Assembly (NCBI RefSeq): GCF_047372505.1
Contig: NZ_JBKBEU010000001.1
Span: 248,001 to 312,000, forward strand
Origin: Phaeobacter cretensis
Lineage (GTDB): Bacteria > Pseudomonadota > Alphaproteobacteria > Rhodobacterales > Rhodobacteraceae
Reading direction: 5' to 3'
Length of the DNA: 64,000 nucleotides
Shown: positions 35,619-44,146 of the stretch, in pieces
Layout of the letters: each line of letters opens with the position of its first letter
How positions within the stretch are numbered: the first letter of the stretch is position 1
Made by a program: the position numbers and the translations under genes
Notes under the pieces: model-generated
The model's input: only the letters and a program-made list of their open reading frames with translations
The model's database searches: none
What the model was told of the DNA's origin: nothing

Positions 35619-36510
35619 GCAGCCCTTGCTGATGTACAGCCGCGATCCCGGCCAAGGTCATAGCGGTCACATCAACGATTGACGCAGCGCCACCAGCGAG
35701 GCCGAGCGCTTTGAAATAAGGATCACAAAGTGCGGCGGCTCCGATAAGAGTTACATGCTGGCCCTGCCAGTAATGCGGCACAGACATAAGCTCTTGTCCG
35801 ATCAAAAGCCCTGACAGTGTGGCCCGCGCCTGAGCGCTGGATTGCTGTGCGACGAGCATTTCAGCCCGGATCGCAAACAGGCGGCGCGGCACGCTCAACG
35901 GATCATTGATCGCCAATCGCACTGCCGTTTCAAAGGCGTTTTCATCCCAACCACCGTCGGCCATGGAATGAGACAGCACAGAAGTCGCGGAAAAGAACGC
36001 AAATTGCTCACCTGTCATACAGGTTTCAAATGCGTTGATGGCACGATTGTTGATGCGGACCCATTTTGTATGTGTGCCCGGCAGGCAAGCAATGCCGTCG
36101 AAGTCAGGCTGCTCGCGCAAGAGCCCTGCAATCTGCGTTTCTTCACCGCGCATCACATTGGCCGGGGAGGATTGTTTAACCCCCGGCAAAATGCGGACAT
36201 CGCGGGATGCGCCAGCGACTTTTACAGCACCTGCGCCAAGATCATCAAGTTGTGTGGGAGCCGACAGATAAGGCGCTTCGCACCACCCTTGCGCCGCGCC
36301 GGCCATACCGCTGATGATAACAGGAATATCCCGCGCCACATTCAGCTTTCGCAAGCTGTCTTCCAACGCGTGGTCATATTCATTGGGTTTCAGACGAGAC
36401 ATGCCATAAGGGCCAGAGGTCGTGGCAAGGATGTTGGCGTCTTCGTCCATCACCCAAAGCCGGAAGCTGGTTGTGCCCCAATCGACTGCGACAAAATGCG
36501 GATCAGCCAT
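35605..36510 (-). CDS. dgoK: 2-dehydro-3-deoxygalactonokinase
   Basis: A 301-residue kinase of the DgoK family, which phosphorylates 2-keto-3-deoxygalactonate with ATP. It shows VAVDWGTTSFRLWVMDEDANIL at the N-terminus (phosphate 1 loop), GMAGAAQGWCEAPYLSAP, and CLPGTHTKWVRI with the catalytic region. The start is three bases after the dctM stop on the same strand, and dgoA overlaps the end. The product feeds the KDPGal aldolase next door, giving pyruvate and glyceraldehyde 3-phosphate. Confidence 0.92.
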   Translation of the reverse strand: MADPHFVAVDWGTTSFRLWVMDEDANILATTSGPYGMSRLKPNEYDHALEDSLRKLNVARDIPVIISGMAGAAQGWCEAPYLSAPTQLDDLGAGAVKVAGASRDVRILPGVKQSSPANVMRGEETQIAGLLREQPDFDGIACLPGTHTKWVRINNRAINAFETCMTGEQFAFFSATSVLSHSMADGGWDENAFETAVRLAINDPLSVPRRLFAIRAEMLVAQQSSAQARATLSGLLIGQELMSVPHYWQGQHVTLIGAAALCDPYFKALGLAGGAASIVDVTAMTLAGIAAVHQQGLHANA

Positions 36511-36513
36511 GTC

Positions 36514-37827
36514 TCAGCGTCCCATCAATTCAGGGGCCAGCCACGTGGGCAAGCCCAACGTGATGGCGGGGAACAGGATGATGAAGACCATCAACAAACA
36601 GAAGGAACCGAAGAACACCAACGTCCATCCCAAGCCCTTGGACAGCGGGATTTCCGCAATCGTGCAAGCCAGTAGCAGGCTGATGCCATAGGGCGGTGTA
36701 ATCTTGCCGATCGCCAGCGCCATGATGACGAGGATCCCCAGTTGCAGAGGGTCGGCACCAATGGTGGCAGCAACCGATGCGAGGACAGGCACAAAGATCA
36801 ACATCGCCGGTGCCGGGTCCATGAACGTCCCGAGCAACAGAAACAGCACGGTGGCGAACAGCAGGAACATCGTCGGGCTACTGGCATAGGTTTCAAACAA
36901 CCCGCCTGCTACATCAAGGATTCCATAAAAGGACATCAACCAGCCAAACAGAGTGGCCGTTCCAACGCAGATCATCACAACAGCGGTGAGCATGGCGGTT
37001 TCAATCGCCACATCCATCAGCATCTTGAACGTCATCTTGCGATAAACCACGACGCCCACGGCGACGACATAGACCGACGCCACAGCCGCAGATTCCGTCG
37101 CTGTCATAACGCCGGTCAGAATGCCGCCGATAATCACACCGATGACCGACACGGGGATCAGGCCTTTGGCGAGGATTTCGAACTTTTCGCTGCGCGATTT
37201 CTTTTCGGTGCTCCGCAGGTCGATCCCGAATTTATGGGCGTAATACCACGCGATTATCAACTGGGTCAGGCCCACCAGAATGCCCGGAATGTAGCCCGCC
37301 ATGAAAAGCGCGCCAATCGACACATTGGCCGAGGCACCATAGATCACCATCAGGATTGACGGAGGAATGATCGACCCGATCGACGACGACGCGGCGGTCA
37401 GCGATGCGGCGAAGCCAGGGGAATAGCCCTTTTCCTTCATCGCGGGCACCAGAATGGCCCCAATCCCTGCCACATCCGCCGTCGAAGACCCGGACACGCC
37501 GCCCATCAGCATGGAGGAGACCACGTTGATATGCGCCAGCCCACCCTTGATCCGCCCGACCAGCAGATCGGACAGTCGGACAATGTCGCGGGTGACGCCG
37601 ATCTTGTTCATCATCAGGGCGGCGAACATGAAACCGGGGATCGCCAGCAGCAGGAAATTGTCGATGCCGGTATAGAGCTTTTGCGGCAGCACCACGATGC
37701 TGAGACTCGGGTCGGCCGCAATTGTGAGCACGGAAGAGAACAGCAAAGAAATCGCCAGCGGGACACCGATCGTGAACAGGATCACGAAACTGATCAAAAG
37801 AATGGACAGCGCGAGTTCGGACGTCAT
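36514..37827 (-). CDS. dctM: TRAP transporter large permease
   Basis: A 437-residue membrane protein with the DctM architecture, about twelve or thirteen hydrophobic segments. Characteristic pieces are LLAIPGFMFAALMM, MLMGGVSGSSTADVAGIGAILVP and GSIIPPSILMVIYG. TRAP systems take up small organic acids with the sodium gradient. It overlaps the DctQ gene by four bases. Lying within the sugar-acid operon, it should import an aldonate or uronate-type acid. Confidence 0.93.
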   Translation of the reverse strand: MTSELALSILLISFVILFTIGVPLAISLLFSSVLTIAADPSLSIVVLPQKLYTGIDNFLLLAIPGFMFAALMMNKIGVTRDIVRLSDLLVGRIKGGLAHINVVSSMLMGGVSGSSTADVAGIGAILVPAMKEKGYSPGFAASLTAASSSIGSIIPPSILMVIYGASANVSIGALFMAGYIPGILVGLTQLIIAWYYAHKFGIDLRSTEKKSRSEKFEILAKGLIPVSVIGVIIGGILTGVMTATESAAVASVYVVAVGVVVYRKMTFKMLMDVAIETAMLTAVVMICVGTATLFGWLMSFYGILDVAGGLFETYASSPTMFLLFATVLFLLLGTFMDPAPAMLIFVPVLASVAATIGADPLQLGILVIMALAIGKITPPYGISLLLACTIAEIPLSKGLGWTLVFFGSFCLLMVFIILFPAITLGLPTWLAPELMGR

Positions 37828-38354
37828 GTCAGGTCCTCCGCAGAGATCTCGGCCTTGTTGGCGTCAAGAATGGTATCAATGTCATCGGGTGTGTCGTCAG
37901 AGCAGGCAAACAACTGTTCCAGCGCCATCAGCGCGATCAGGCCGCCGCCGATCAAAAGCGAGGCGTAGATGTAGATCATGCGAATGCCGGTCGCGGGGCT
38001 CTTCTTGAGCAGGCCCAATTGCACGAAATCAATTGAGGACCGCGCGATGATCAACCCGCCCGCCATCACCATCAGCAACATCAAAGCGCAGTGAATGCGT
38101 TTGGCCAGACCCGACAGGCTCGTTTGCAGCAGGTCGACCTCAAAATGGGTGCCTTTGCGCACGGCGATGGCAGAGGCGAACATGACCATCCACAGAAAGC
38201 AGAACGGCACGATGTATTGAATTTCAGGGATCGACGTAAAGAACACATAGCGCGTCAGAACTTCGGTAAACAGGCAGACCAACAGCACAAGGCACATCAG
38301 TGCCGCGCTCTTTTCCAGCGCCCATTCTACCTTATCGACGATCTTGTGTAACAT
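37824..38354 (-). CDS. dctQ: TRAP transporter small permease
   Basis: A 176-residue four-helix membrane protein of the DctQ family: LMCLVLLVCLFTEVLTRYVF, IPEIQYIVPFCFLWMVMFA and later hydrophobic segments. The start MLHKIVDKVEWALEKS at 38354 fits the family; the frame opens 13 codons earlier without support. It works with the adjacent DctM and the periplasmic DctP. The gap to DctP is 68 bases and contains a hairpin. Confidence 0.9.
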   Translation of the reverse strand: MLHKIVDKVEWALEKSAALMCLVLLVCLFTEVLTRYVFFTSIPEIQYIVPFCFLWMVMFASAIAVRKGTHFEVDLLQTSLSGLAKRIHCALMLLMVMAGGLIIARSSIDFVQLGLLKKSPATGIRMIYIYASLLIGGGLIALMALEQLFACSDDTPDDIDTILDANKAEISAEDLT

Positions 38355-38381
38355 CGCGCCCTCCTCAAAGCGGTGTCGGGA

Positions 38382-38411
38382 TGCGGCCCCCACCAGAAAG
38401 CAGGGACCGCA
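38382..38411 (-). promoter_or_regulatory. Intercistronic stem-loop after the TRAP binding-protein gene
   Basis: TGCGGCCCC and GGGACCGCA pair in a nine-position stem with one mismatch around a twelve-base loop. It lies between the TRAP binding-protein gene and the small permease gene, where a stem-loop often stabilises the binding-protein mRNA. Confidence 0.55.
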
Positions 38412-38422
38412 CGGGAGGTAAC

Positions 38423-39415
38423 CTATTCAGCAGCGGCAGCGATTGCAGCGGCCAGATCTTCAAGGCCGTTTTCGGCGGCAAAGTTGGTCACAACGGCGGC
38501 AGAGGCTTCGATCAGCGGGGCTTTGTCGGGCTCGGTGAAGACCACATCGTAGTCTGCCCCAAGGGCGGCCATGTTCTTCATGTCCAATTCCCCTTCAAGG
38601 GCCACATCGAAATCGGCGGCCTCGACTGCGGCTTCGCGGATCGCGGCCTGATGGTCGTCCGACAGACCAGCAAGAGCCGCAGCATTCCCCACCAGCGGGA
38701 GGACAGTGATTGAGTGCTGGGTCAGCGACACATTCTTGGCAACCTCGGCCCAGCGTGCGGTTGTAAAAGTCGTGAATTCGTTTTCTGCCCCGTCAACAAC
38801 GCCAGTCTGCAGCGCGGTGTAGACTTCGGGGAAGGCCACCACAGACCCAAGCGCACCCAGACCGGACCACCAGTCCAACATTACGCTCCATTCCCATGTG
38901 CGCATTTTCAGACCTTCGAGGTCTTCAACGCCGTTGATCGTGGCATTGGTCGTGATCATGTTGCGCTGCGCGCCACCGAAGTAGCCCAGAACCTCGACAC
39001 CGGTGGCGTCCTGATAATCCGCGCCCATCTGCGTGCCTACATCGCCGCGTGTGACGGCCTTCATGTGGTCGATGCTTTGGAAGACATAAGGAAGCTCAAG
39101 AATACCCATCGCAGAGGAATATTCGGCCATCACACCTGGGGTGGAGACGGTGAAGTGGATGATACCCGTCTGCACCGCATCCAAAAGCTCGGGGTTGGAC
39201 CCAAGCGCGCCGTTGTCAGATACAGACACAGCGACGTCGCCGCCTGTCTTCTCTTCGACCAAACGCGCAAATTCTCGTGCCGAGATAGAGTGCGGATGAT
39301 CTGTTGGTGTCACGACACCCATGCGCAGGGTGACCTCTTGCGCGAATGCAGCGCTTGACAGCGCCACTGTGCTTGCGGTGATCATGGCAATTTTGCCAAA
39401 GGACATCAGCTTCAT
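38423..39415 (-). CDS. dctP: TRAP transporter periplasmic binding protein
   Basis: The 330-residue precursor has a signal peptide (residues 1-25, cleavage AFA|QEV). The mature part is a DctP-family binding protein: TLRMGVVTPTDHPHSISAREFARLVEEKTGGDV, and the key arginine region LKMRTWEWSVM. The ATG at 39415 has a strong AGGAGG; the longer frame is noise. It follows the cycloisomerase gene by 37 bases and precedes dctQM. It should bind a carboxylated sugar. Confidence 0.92.
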   Translation of the reverse strand: MKLMSFGKIAMITASTVALSSAAFAQEVTLRMGVVTPTDHPHSISAREFARLVEEKTGGDVAVSVSDNGALGSNPELLDAVQTGIIHFTVSTPGVMAEYSSAMGILELPYVFQSIDHMKAVTRGDVGTQMGADYQDATGVEVLGYFGGAQRNMITTNATINGVEDLEGLKMRTWEWSVMLDWWSGLGALGSVVAFPEVYTALQTGVVDGAENEFTTFTTARWAEVAKNVSLTQHSITVLPLVGNAAALAGLSDDHQAAIREAAVEAADFDVALEGELDMKNMAALGADYDVVFTEPDKAPLIEASAAVVTNFAAENGLEDLAAAIAAAAE

Positions 39416-39452
39416 AGTTTCCTCCTGTGGGACTGGTTGGGTGCGATCAGCA

Positions 39453-40622
39453 TCAGCTGCTGATCGTGTAATGACGGATAAAATCGCGGTCGGGGGTGAC
39501 CCCGATACCCGGACCATCTGGGATGGAAACCTGCCCACCGTTGGCAGCGACCTGGCCTTGAATATCCAAGGGTTCGGTCAGCAATTCATCGCGGAATGCA
39601 TTGTGCGTCGTGTCGAACTCCAGCATCGGCTCCCACGGGAACAAACCACCGGGCAGAGGCGGCATGGCAGCCAGCAGATGCATGTTGGTGGCGACCGCCA
39701 CGGCCGAGCCCCAGACATGGTTCACAACGGGCGTGAAATGCGCGTGACACAGGGCCAGCACCCGCAGGTATTCGCTGATCCCGCCCAATGCGCAGACCTC
39801 TGGCTGGGCAATGTCGAGGCCACGGCTTTCAAGCAGCGCGCGCCAGCCCCAACGGTTGAATTCAGCTTCGCCGCCCGAGATGTTCACCCGTAGACCAGAG
39901 CGCAATTCGCGGTAGCCATCGAGGTCTTCGGGGGCGACAGGTTCTTCGAACCAATAGGGGTCAAATTCCTCCATAGCGCGGCCCACATAGAACGCGTCAT
40001 GGGTCGTGTAGGCGTGGTTGGCATCGATCATAAAGCGGTATTCATCGCCCACACCGCGGCGCACGGCCTCGATCAGGCGCACGTCGTCCCTGGGGCCAAG
40101 GCCGACCTTCATTTTGGCAGCTTTGAAACCCATGTCTTTGATGGCAGCGGCCTCGTCCACAAAGCGCGCAACAAGGCTGTCGGCGCTTTCAGGACGCAGC
40201 ATCATGCCATAGCCGTACACCTCGATCCGGTCGCGATGTGCCCCACCGATCATCTGATATAGCGGCATCCCCGCTACTTTGCCCGCGATGTCCCACAGTG
40301 CGATGTCGACACCGGACAATGATTGCAGCGGCATCCCTTTTTGGCCGTGATCGCGCATCAGGTTATAGACCTTGTGCCAGATCACGTCGCGATCCAGCGG
40401 ATCCATTCCCAGCACCATCGGCTGGATCACCTGCTCGACGATGCCCTTGTTGGCCAGCGCGATATTGCCAGCGCCAAAACACTCGCCCCAACCGGTGATG
40501 CCCTCGTCGGTTTCCACCTCGACCAAATGAGCCGTGCGTTTCGTGTAGTACTGCTGCGAATAACCCAAGGGTTCCGGCAAGTCGTAGCCCAAAACATGGC
40601 TGGTGATGCGCACGATCTTCAT
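39453..40622 (-). CDS. Enolase-superfamily cycloisomerase/dehydratase
   Basis: A 389-residue mandelate racemase/muconate lactonizing enzyme type protein. Catalytic residues are visible: K170 and K172 (KMK), metal ligands D200 (DANH), E226 (FEEP) and E252 (GGEAE), and H302 as second base (NHVWG). It looks to me most like galactarolactone cycloisomerase (Gci), with the MRDHGQKGMPLQSLSGVDIALWDI-type segment, rather than E. coli DgoD. With DgoK and DgoA in the same operon its product is probably 2-keto-3-deoxygalactonate. An anhydrogalactonate cycloisomerase is one option, galactonate dehydratase another. It overlaps the aldehyde dehydrogenase by four bases. Confidence 0.83.
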   Translation of the reverse strand: MKIVRITSHVLGYDLPEPLGYSQQYYTKRTAHLVEVETDEGITGWGECFGAGNIALANKGIVEQVIQPMVLGMDPLDRDVIWHKVYNLMRDHGQKGMPLQSLSGVDIALWDIAGKVAGMPLYQMIGGAHRDRIEVYGYGMMLRPESADSLVARFVDEAAAIKDMGFKAAKMKVGLGPRDDVRLIEAVRRGVGDEYRFMIDANHAYTTHDAFYVGRAMEEFDPYWFEEPVAPEDLDGYRELRSGLRVNISGGEAEFNRWGWRALLESRGLDIAQPEVCALGGISEYLRVLALCHAHFTPVVNHVWGSAVAVATNMHLLAAMPPLPGGLFPWEPMLEFDTTHNAFRDELLTEPLDIQGQVAANGGQVSIPDGPGIGVTPDRDFIRHYTISS

Positions 40623-42079
40623 AGGTTTAGGCCTCCGAATGTGGTGGTTCCTTCGGCGCGCGTGATCCGCTTTTGCACAAGATAGTCGTGCAGCGCGAGC
40701 GGTGAACAATCATGCCCGATCCCCGATTGCCCGATCCCACCGTGTGGCAGATCAATGTCATATTTCACGCCGTTGATTTGAATTTCGCCATAGCGCAGAT
40801 GTGCTGCGAAATATTCAGCACGCGCCAGATTTCGGGTGAAGATATAGGCAGTTAGCCCGCCCTCTTCGCAATCATTGGCCATGCGCAAGAGGTCAGTTTT
40901 CGTATCGAATGGTACGATGCTGACGATAGGTCCAAAGGTCTCTTCGCGGTAGACGGCCATTGTCTCGTTCACTTCTGTCAGGACGGTGGGGGCCAAGTAA
41001 TGCCCCGCGTTCAGGCCCGCTGGCCTGTCGCCACCTGCCAAAAGCCTGGCACCCTGGGACACAGCGTCATCAACCAGCCCCTTAAGTCGGGTCCATGCCC
41101 GCCCGTCGATCACGGGGCCGGTGGTGATGTCGGTGTCTTTGTCGAACCCGACCTTGGCGGCTTTTGCACGTTCCAAGACCTTTTTCGTAAAGGCATCGCG
41201 CACCGCTTTGGCGACAAACACCCGGTTGGGGGACACGCAAATTTGCCCTGCATTGCTGAACTTCACGCCTGTGACGATGTCAGCCGCCAGATCAAGGTCG
41301 GCATCCTCAAATACCAGCACGGGCGCGTTGCCGCCCAGTTCCATCGAGTATCGTTTGATCGAGGTCGCGCCCGTGCGCATGATATGCTGGCCCGTCTTCG
41401 TTGAGCCAATCAGCGTGATCACTTGTGGAATGGTTGACGCACTCAATGCATCCGCCACCGCATAGCTCTCGGTCGCCAGGATTTGCACGACCCCTTTCGG
41501 CAGCCCGATCTTTTCGCACAACGCCCCGACAGCATAGGCCGAAATCGGTGTCGCATCCGACGGCCGAATGATAATCGGGCAACCTGCCGCCATAGCCGGT
41601 CCAATTTTGAAGGCAAGATTCAGCAGCGGGAAGTTCCATGCAAGAAATGCGACTGCCACCCCGGCCGGTTCATAGACTATGCGGTGCGTATGTGTGCCCG
41701 CGCGGTCGGTCAGACTGTAATCGTTCAACCTTGTGATTTCTTCAGCGTAAAACTCAAGTGAGGCAACCAAGCGATCCCAGTCTTCTTCGGTCTGCGCCCA
41801 AGGCTTGCCCATTTCGTGGTGGACGCAGGTGCGCAGCCAGTCTTCGCTTGCGACGACTTCATCACGCAACTTGCGCATCCATGCCTGCCGCTGAGCAATC
41901 GGCGCCGCCGCCCAGGTGGGAAAAGCTACCTTCGCTGCCTGCAAGGCACGTTCCACATCATCCATACCCGCTACGGCCACGGCGGCCACCGCTGTTTCTG
42001 TCGCAGGATTGACCACTTCGCGTGTTGCAGAACCGTCTGTCAGCGCGCCATCGATATACATCTGTGTTGGGAAATCCAT
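40619..42079 (-). CDS. NAD(P)-dependent aldehyde dehydrogenase
   Basis: A 486-residue ALDH-superfamily enzyme of the succinate-semialdehyde/lactaldehyde dehydrogenase type. Catalytic Cys281 (NAGQICVSPNR), Glu247 (MELGG) and Asn149 (WNFP) are present. The cofactor motif usually written KPS is RPS here (R172), which may shift NAD/NADP preference. The ATG at 42079 is preferred to the TTG at 42091. In this operon it should oxidise a sugar aldehyde to the acid consumed by the enolase-superfamily enzyme, as an anhydrogalactose dehydrogenase would; the substrate is inferred. Confidence 0.87.
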   Translation of the reverse strand: MDFPTQMYIDGALTDGSATREVVNPATETAVAAVAVAGMDDVERALQAAKVAFPTWAAAPIAQRQAWMRKLRDEVVASEDWLRTCVHHEMGKPWAQTEEDWDRLVASLEFYAEEITRLNDYSLTDRAGTHTHRIVYEPAGVAVAFLAWNFPLLNLAFKIGPAMAAGCPIIIRPSDATPISAYAVGALCEKIGLPKGVVQILATESYAVADALSASTIPQVITLIGSTKTGQHIMRTGATSIKRYSMELGGNAPVLVFEDADLDLAADIVTGVKFSNAGQICVSPNRVFVAKAVRDAFTKKVLERAKAAKVGFDKDTDITTGPVIDGRAWTRLKGLVDDAVSQGARLLAGGDRPAGLNAGHYLAPTVLTEVNETMAVYREETFGPIVSIVPFDTKTDLLRMANDCEEGGLTAYIFTRNLARAEYFAAHLRYGEIQINGVKYDIDLPHGGIGQSGIGHDCSPLALHDYLVQKRITRAEGTTTFGGLNL

Positions 42080-42087
42080 CGCGCGCC

Positions 42088-43707
42088 TCAATCAAACAGG
42101 GTTTCAATGTTGGTCTTGATGCTGTCGCCGATATAGAGCGCCAGCGCCTGAATGGTGGAGGTCGGGTTGACCGCCCCTGCTGTCGGAAAGATCGAGCCAT
42201 CCACGATGAACAGATTTTTCACGTCGTGGCTGCGACCCCAGCCGTTCACTACAGATGTCTCCGGATCGTCGCCCATCCGGCAGGTGCCCATCTGATGCCA
42301 ACCTGCGCGCCACCACACGTTGTCATCGCCCTTTGAAAGGACGCGCTTTGCCCCGGCCGCGAGCAGAATTTCCTTGGCCCGTTCTTCCCCGTGCCGCAGC
42401 ATCTTGCGAGTGTTTTCACCCAGCCGATAGCTGATCTTCGGCGCTGGAATGCCGTCACTGTCTTTCAAATCAGGATCCAGCGTGACGCAGTTGTGTTCCT
42501 CGGGAAGATCTTCGCTGACCACAGTCAGGCCCGCCAGGTACGGATACACATTATCCATGACCTCGCGGTGTTCAGCGCCCCATGGGACCGGATTATCGAT
42601 GCCATAGCCCCCAAGCGCATAGGTCATCGGCGTCGTGGACCGCCCCGAATGCAACCCGTATCCACGCACAAAATCGCGGTTCGGATCGGTCTCATAGAAT
42701 TCCTGCGACAGGATCGAGCAGGCCATAGGCCCCTCGTGCCCCAACATAGGCTCATCAAAGACTCCAGCCACGCCAGTTAGCGGGTGGAACATCAGGTTCT
42801 TTCCAACAATGCCGTTGCGATTTGACAGCCCATCAGGGAAGGTTTTTGATTTGGAATTGAGCAACAGGCGCGGCGTACCGACACCGTTGCAGGCAACAAT
42901 AACCAGCTCGGCACGTTGTTCATAAACTTGCCCGTCTGGCCCGTGATACAACGCACCCGTGGCAAAGCCTGTGCTCTCATCCACAAGAATTTCGCGGACG
43001 CGGCACCCCGTTCGCAACTCAACGCCCGCGTTTTCCAGCATCGGCCAATAGGTGAAATTGGTGCCGCCCTTGGCCCCCGCCGCACAGCCCAGATCACAGG
43101 TGCCCGCATTGACGCATTTCTGCCGACCGTCATGATCCTGACTGAGGATCGACACATCCGACGGCCACCAGTGATAGCCCTTTGCATTGAACCCTTTGGC
43201 CAGCGTTTGACCCAATTTGCCGATTGGGATTGGAGGCAGTTCCGGGGCGTAGTCCGGATAAGCAGGGTTACCGCCAAGGCCGGACACACCCGTGTTGCGG
43301 TCATTCATATCGTAGAAGGGTGCGAGGGTGTCATAGTCGACGGGCCAATCTGCGCCGACGCCATCAAGGCTTTGCGTGCGGAAATCTGACGGTTTCATCC
43401 GGGGCCAGTGACCAAGGAAGTTGATCGTCGAGCCACCGACCGCATTGAAATTCACCGGTGTGATGCAACTGTCATCGACATTGATCGGATAGTCCTGCTT
43501 CAACCCACGCACATTGGGATCGCAGGAGAATTCGCCATATCGCGCAAGCTCATAGTCGCCATGGCGGCTAGGGAAATCCGTGTCGTCAAGACGTGGGCCT
43601 TGTTCCAGACACAGGATGCGCATCCGGGTCTCCAAGAGTGACCATGCGATGGCCGCACCAGAGGCACCCGCACCGATAATCAGAACGTCGACGGGTTCAT
43701 TTTGCAT
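42088..43707 (-). CDS. GMC family oxidoreductase
   Basis: A 539-residue FAD-dependent oxidoreductase of the glucose-methanol-choline family. The N-terminal dinucleotide motif is DVLIIGAGASGAAIAWSLL, and the C-terminal part has HQMGTCRMGDDPETSVVNGWGRSHDVKNLF and the usual INPTSTIQALAL-like close. It overlaps the small-subunit gene (43697-44140) by 11 bases, so the two form a complex. No Tat signal is seen on either, suggesting a cytoplasmic enzyme. This pair type includes sugar 3-dehydrogenases and 2-ketogluconate-forming enzymes, so oxidation at C1, C2 or C3 is possible. Confidence 0.88.
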   Translation of the reverse strand: MQNEPVDVLIIGAGASGAAIAWSLLETRMRILCLEQGPRLDDTDFPSRHGDYELARYGEFSCDPNVRGLKQDYPINVDDSCITPVNFNAVGGSTINFLGHWPRMKPSDFRTQSLDGVGADWPVDYDTLAPFYDMNDRNTGVSGLGGNPAYPDYAPELPPIPIGKLGQTLAKGFNAKGYHWWPSDVSILSQDHDGRQKCVNAGTCDLGCAAGAKGGTNFTYWPMLENAGVELRTGCRVREILVDESTGFATGALYHGPDGQVYEQRAELVIVACNGVGTPRLLLNSKSKTFPDGLSNRNGIVGKNLMFHPLTGVAGVFDEPMLGHEGPMACSILSQEFYETDPNRDFVRGYGLHSGRSTTPMTYALGGYGIDNPVPWGAEHREVMDNVYPYLAGLTVVSEDLPEEHNCVTLDPDLKDSDGIPAPKISYRLGENTRKMLRHGEERAKEILLAAGAKRVLSKGDDNVWWRAGWHQMGTCRMGDDPETSVVNGWGRSHDVKNLFIVDGSIFPTAGAVNPTSTIQALALYIGDSIKTNIETLFD

Positions 43708-44140
43708 CGCGATATGCCTTTCCTCGCGCACGCACCGGTGCAGTCAATTCATCCATCAGCGCGTCTGTTTCGCGTTCGACGGGGTAGCCTTTGGGGTGGA
43801 TGGGATGCGAACCAACGCCAAAATGCGGGCGCATGTCGGGGCGGCTGTAGTAGCCCATGTAGGTCAGCCGGACGAGCGTCTCAAAGGCTTGAACGTGTGC
43901 CGCTTCGACACGCTTCAAAACCGCGACCTTTTCATCCCGCGGAAGGGCTTCAAAATCGCCCGAGACCGCGTCTATGATCGTCTGTACGGATCCGGCCGGA
44001 TCTGGCGCATAGGCCTGGGCAGTCGGGAGAAACTCCGCCACACCCAACGCGCCCGCTCCGGGGATCTTACCATCATCGCTCGGTGGAATGAGCTCATCAA
44101 GGATGGCATCGAGAACGGATCTGTTGGTTTCATTCAACAT
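43697..44140 (-). CDS. Gluconate 2-dehydrogenase subunit 3-like small subunit
   Basis: This 147-residue protein fits the gluconate 2-dehydrogenase subunit 3 family: MLNETNRSVLDAILDELIPP at the start and YMGYYSRPDMRPHFG later. Such subunits partner GMC oxidoreductases. Usual members carry a Tat signal that exports the complex; this one begins directly with the domain, so the complex should stay in the cytoplasm. The gene is six bases after the ABC permease gene and overlaps the GMC gene, so all are in one transcript. Confidence 0.83.
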   Translation of the reverse strand: MLNETNRSVLDAILDELIPPSDDGKIPGAGALGVAEFLPTAQAYAPDPAGSVQTIIDAVSGDFEALPRDEKVAVLKRVEAAHVQAFETLVRLTYMGYYSRPDMRPHFGVGSHPIHPKGYPVERETDALMDELTAPVRARGKAYRDAK

Positions 44141-44146
44141 GGTGGC

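Noticed and set aside
36742..37359. A long forward ORF inside the TRAP permease gene
   Set aside because: It is antisense to dctM, rich in His/Gln/Arg, with no family resemblance.
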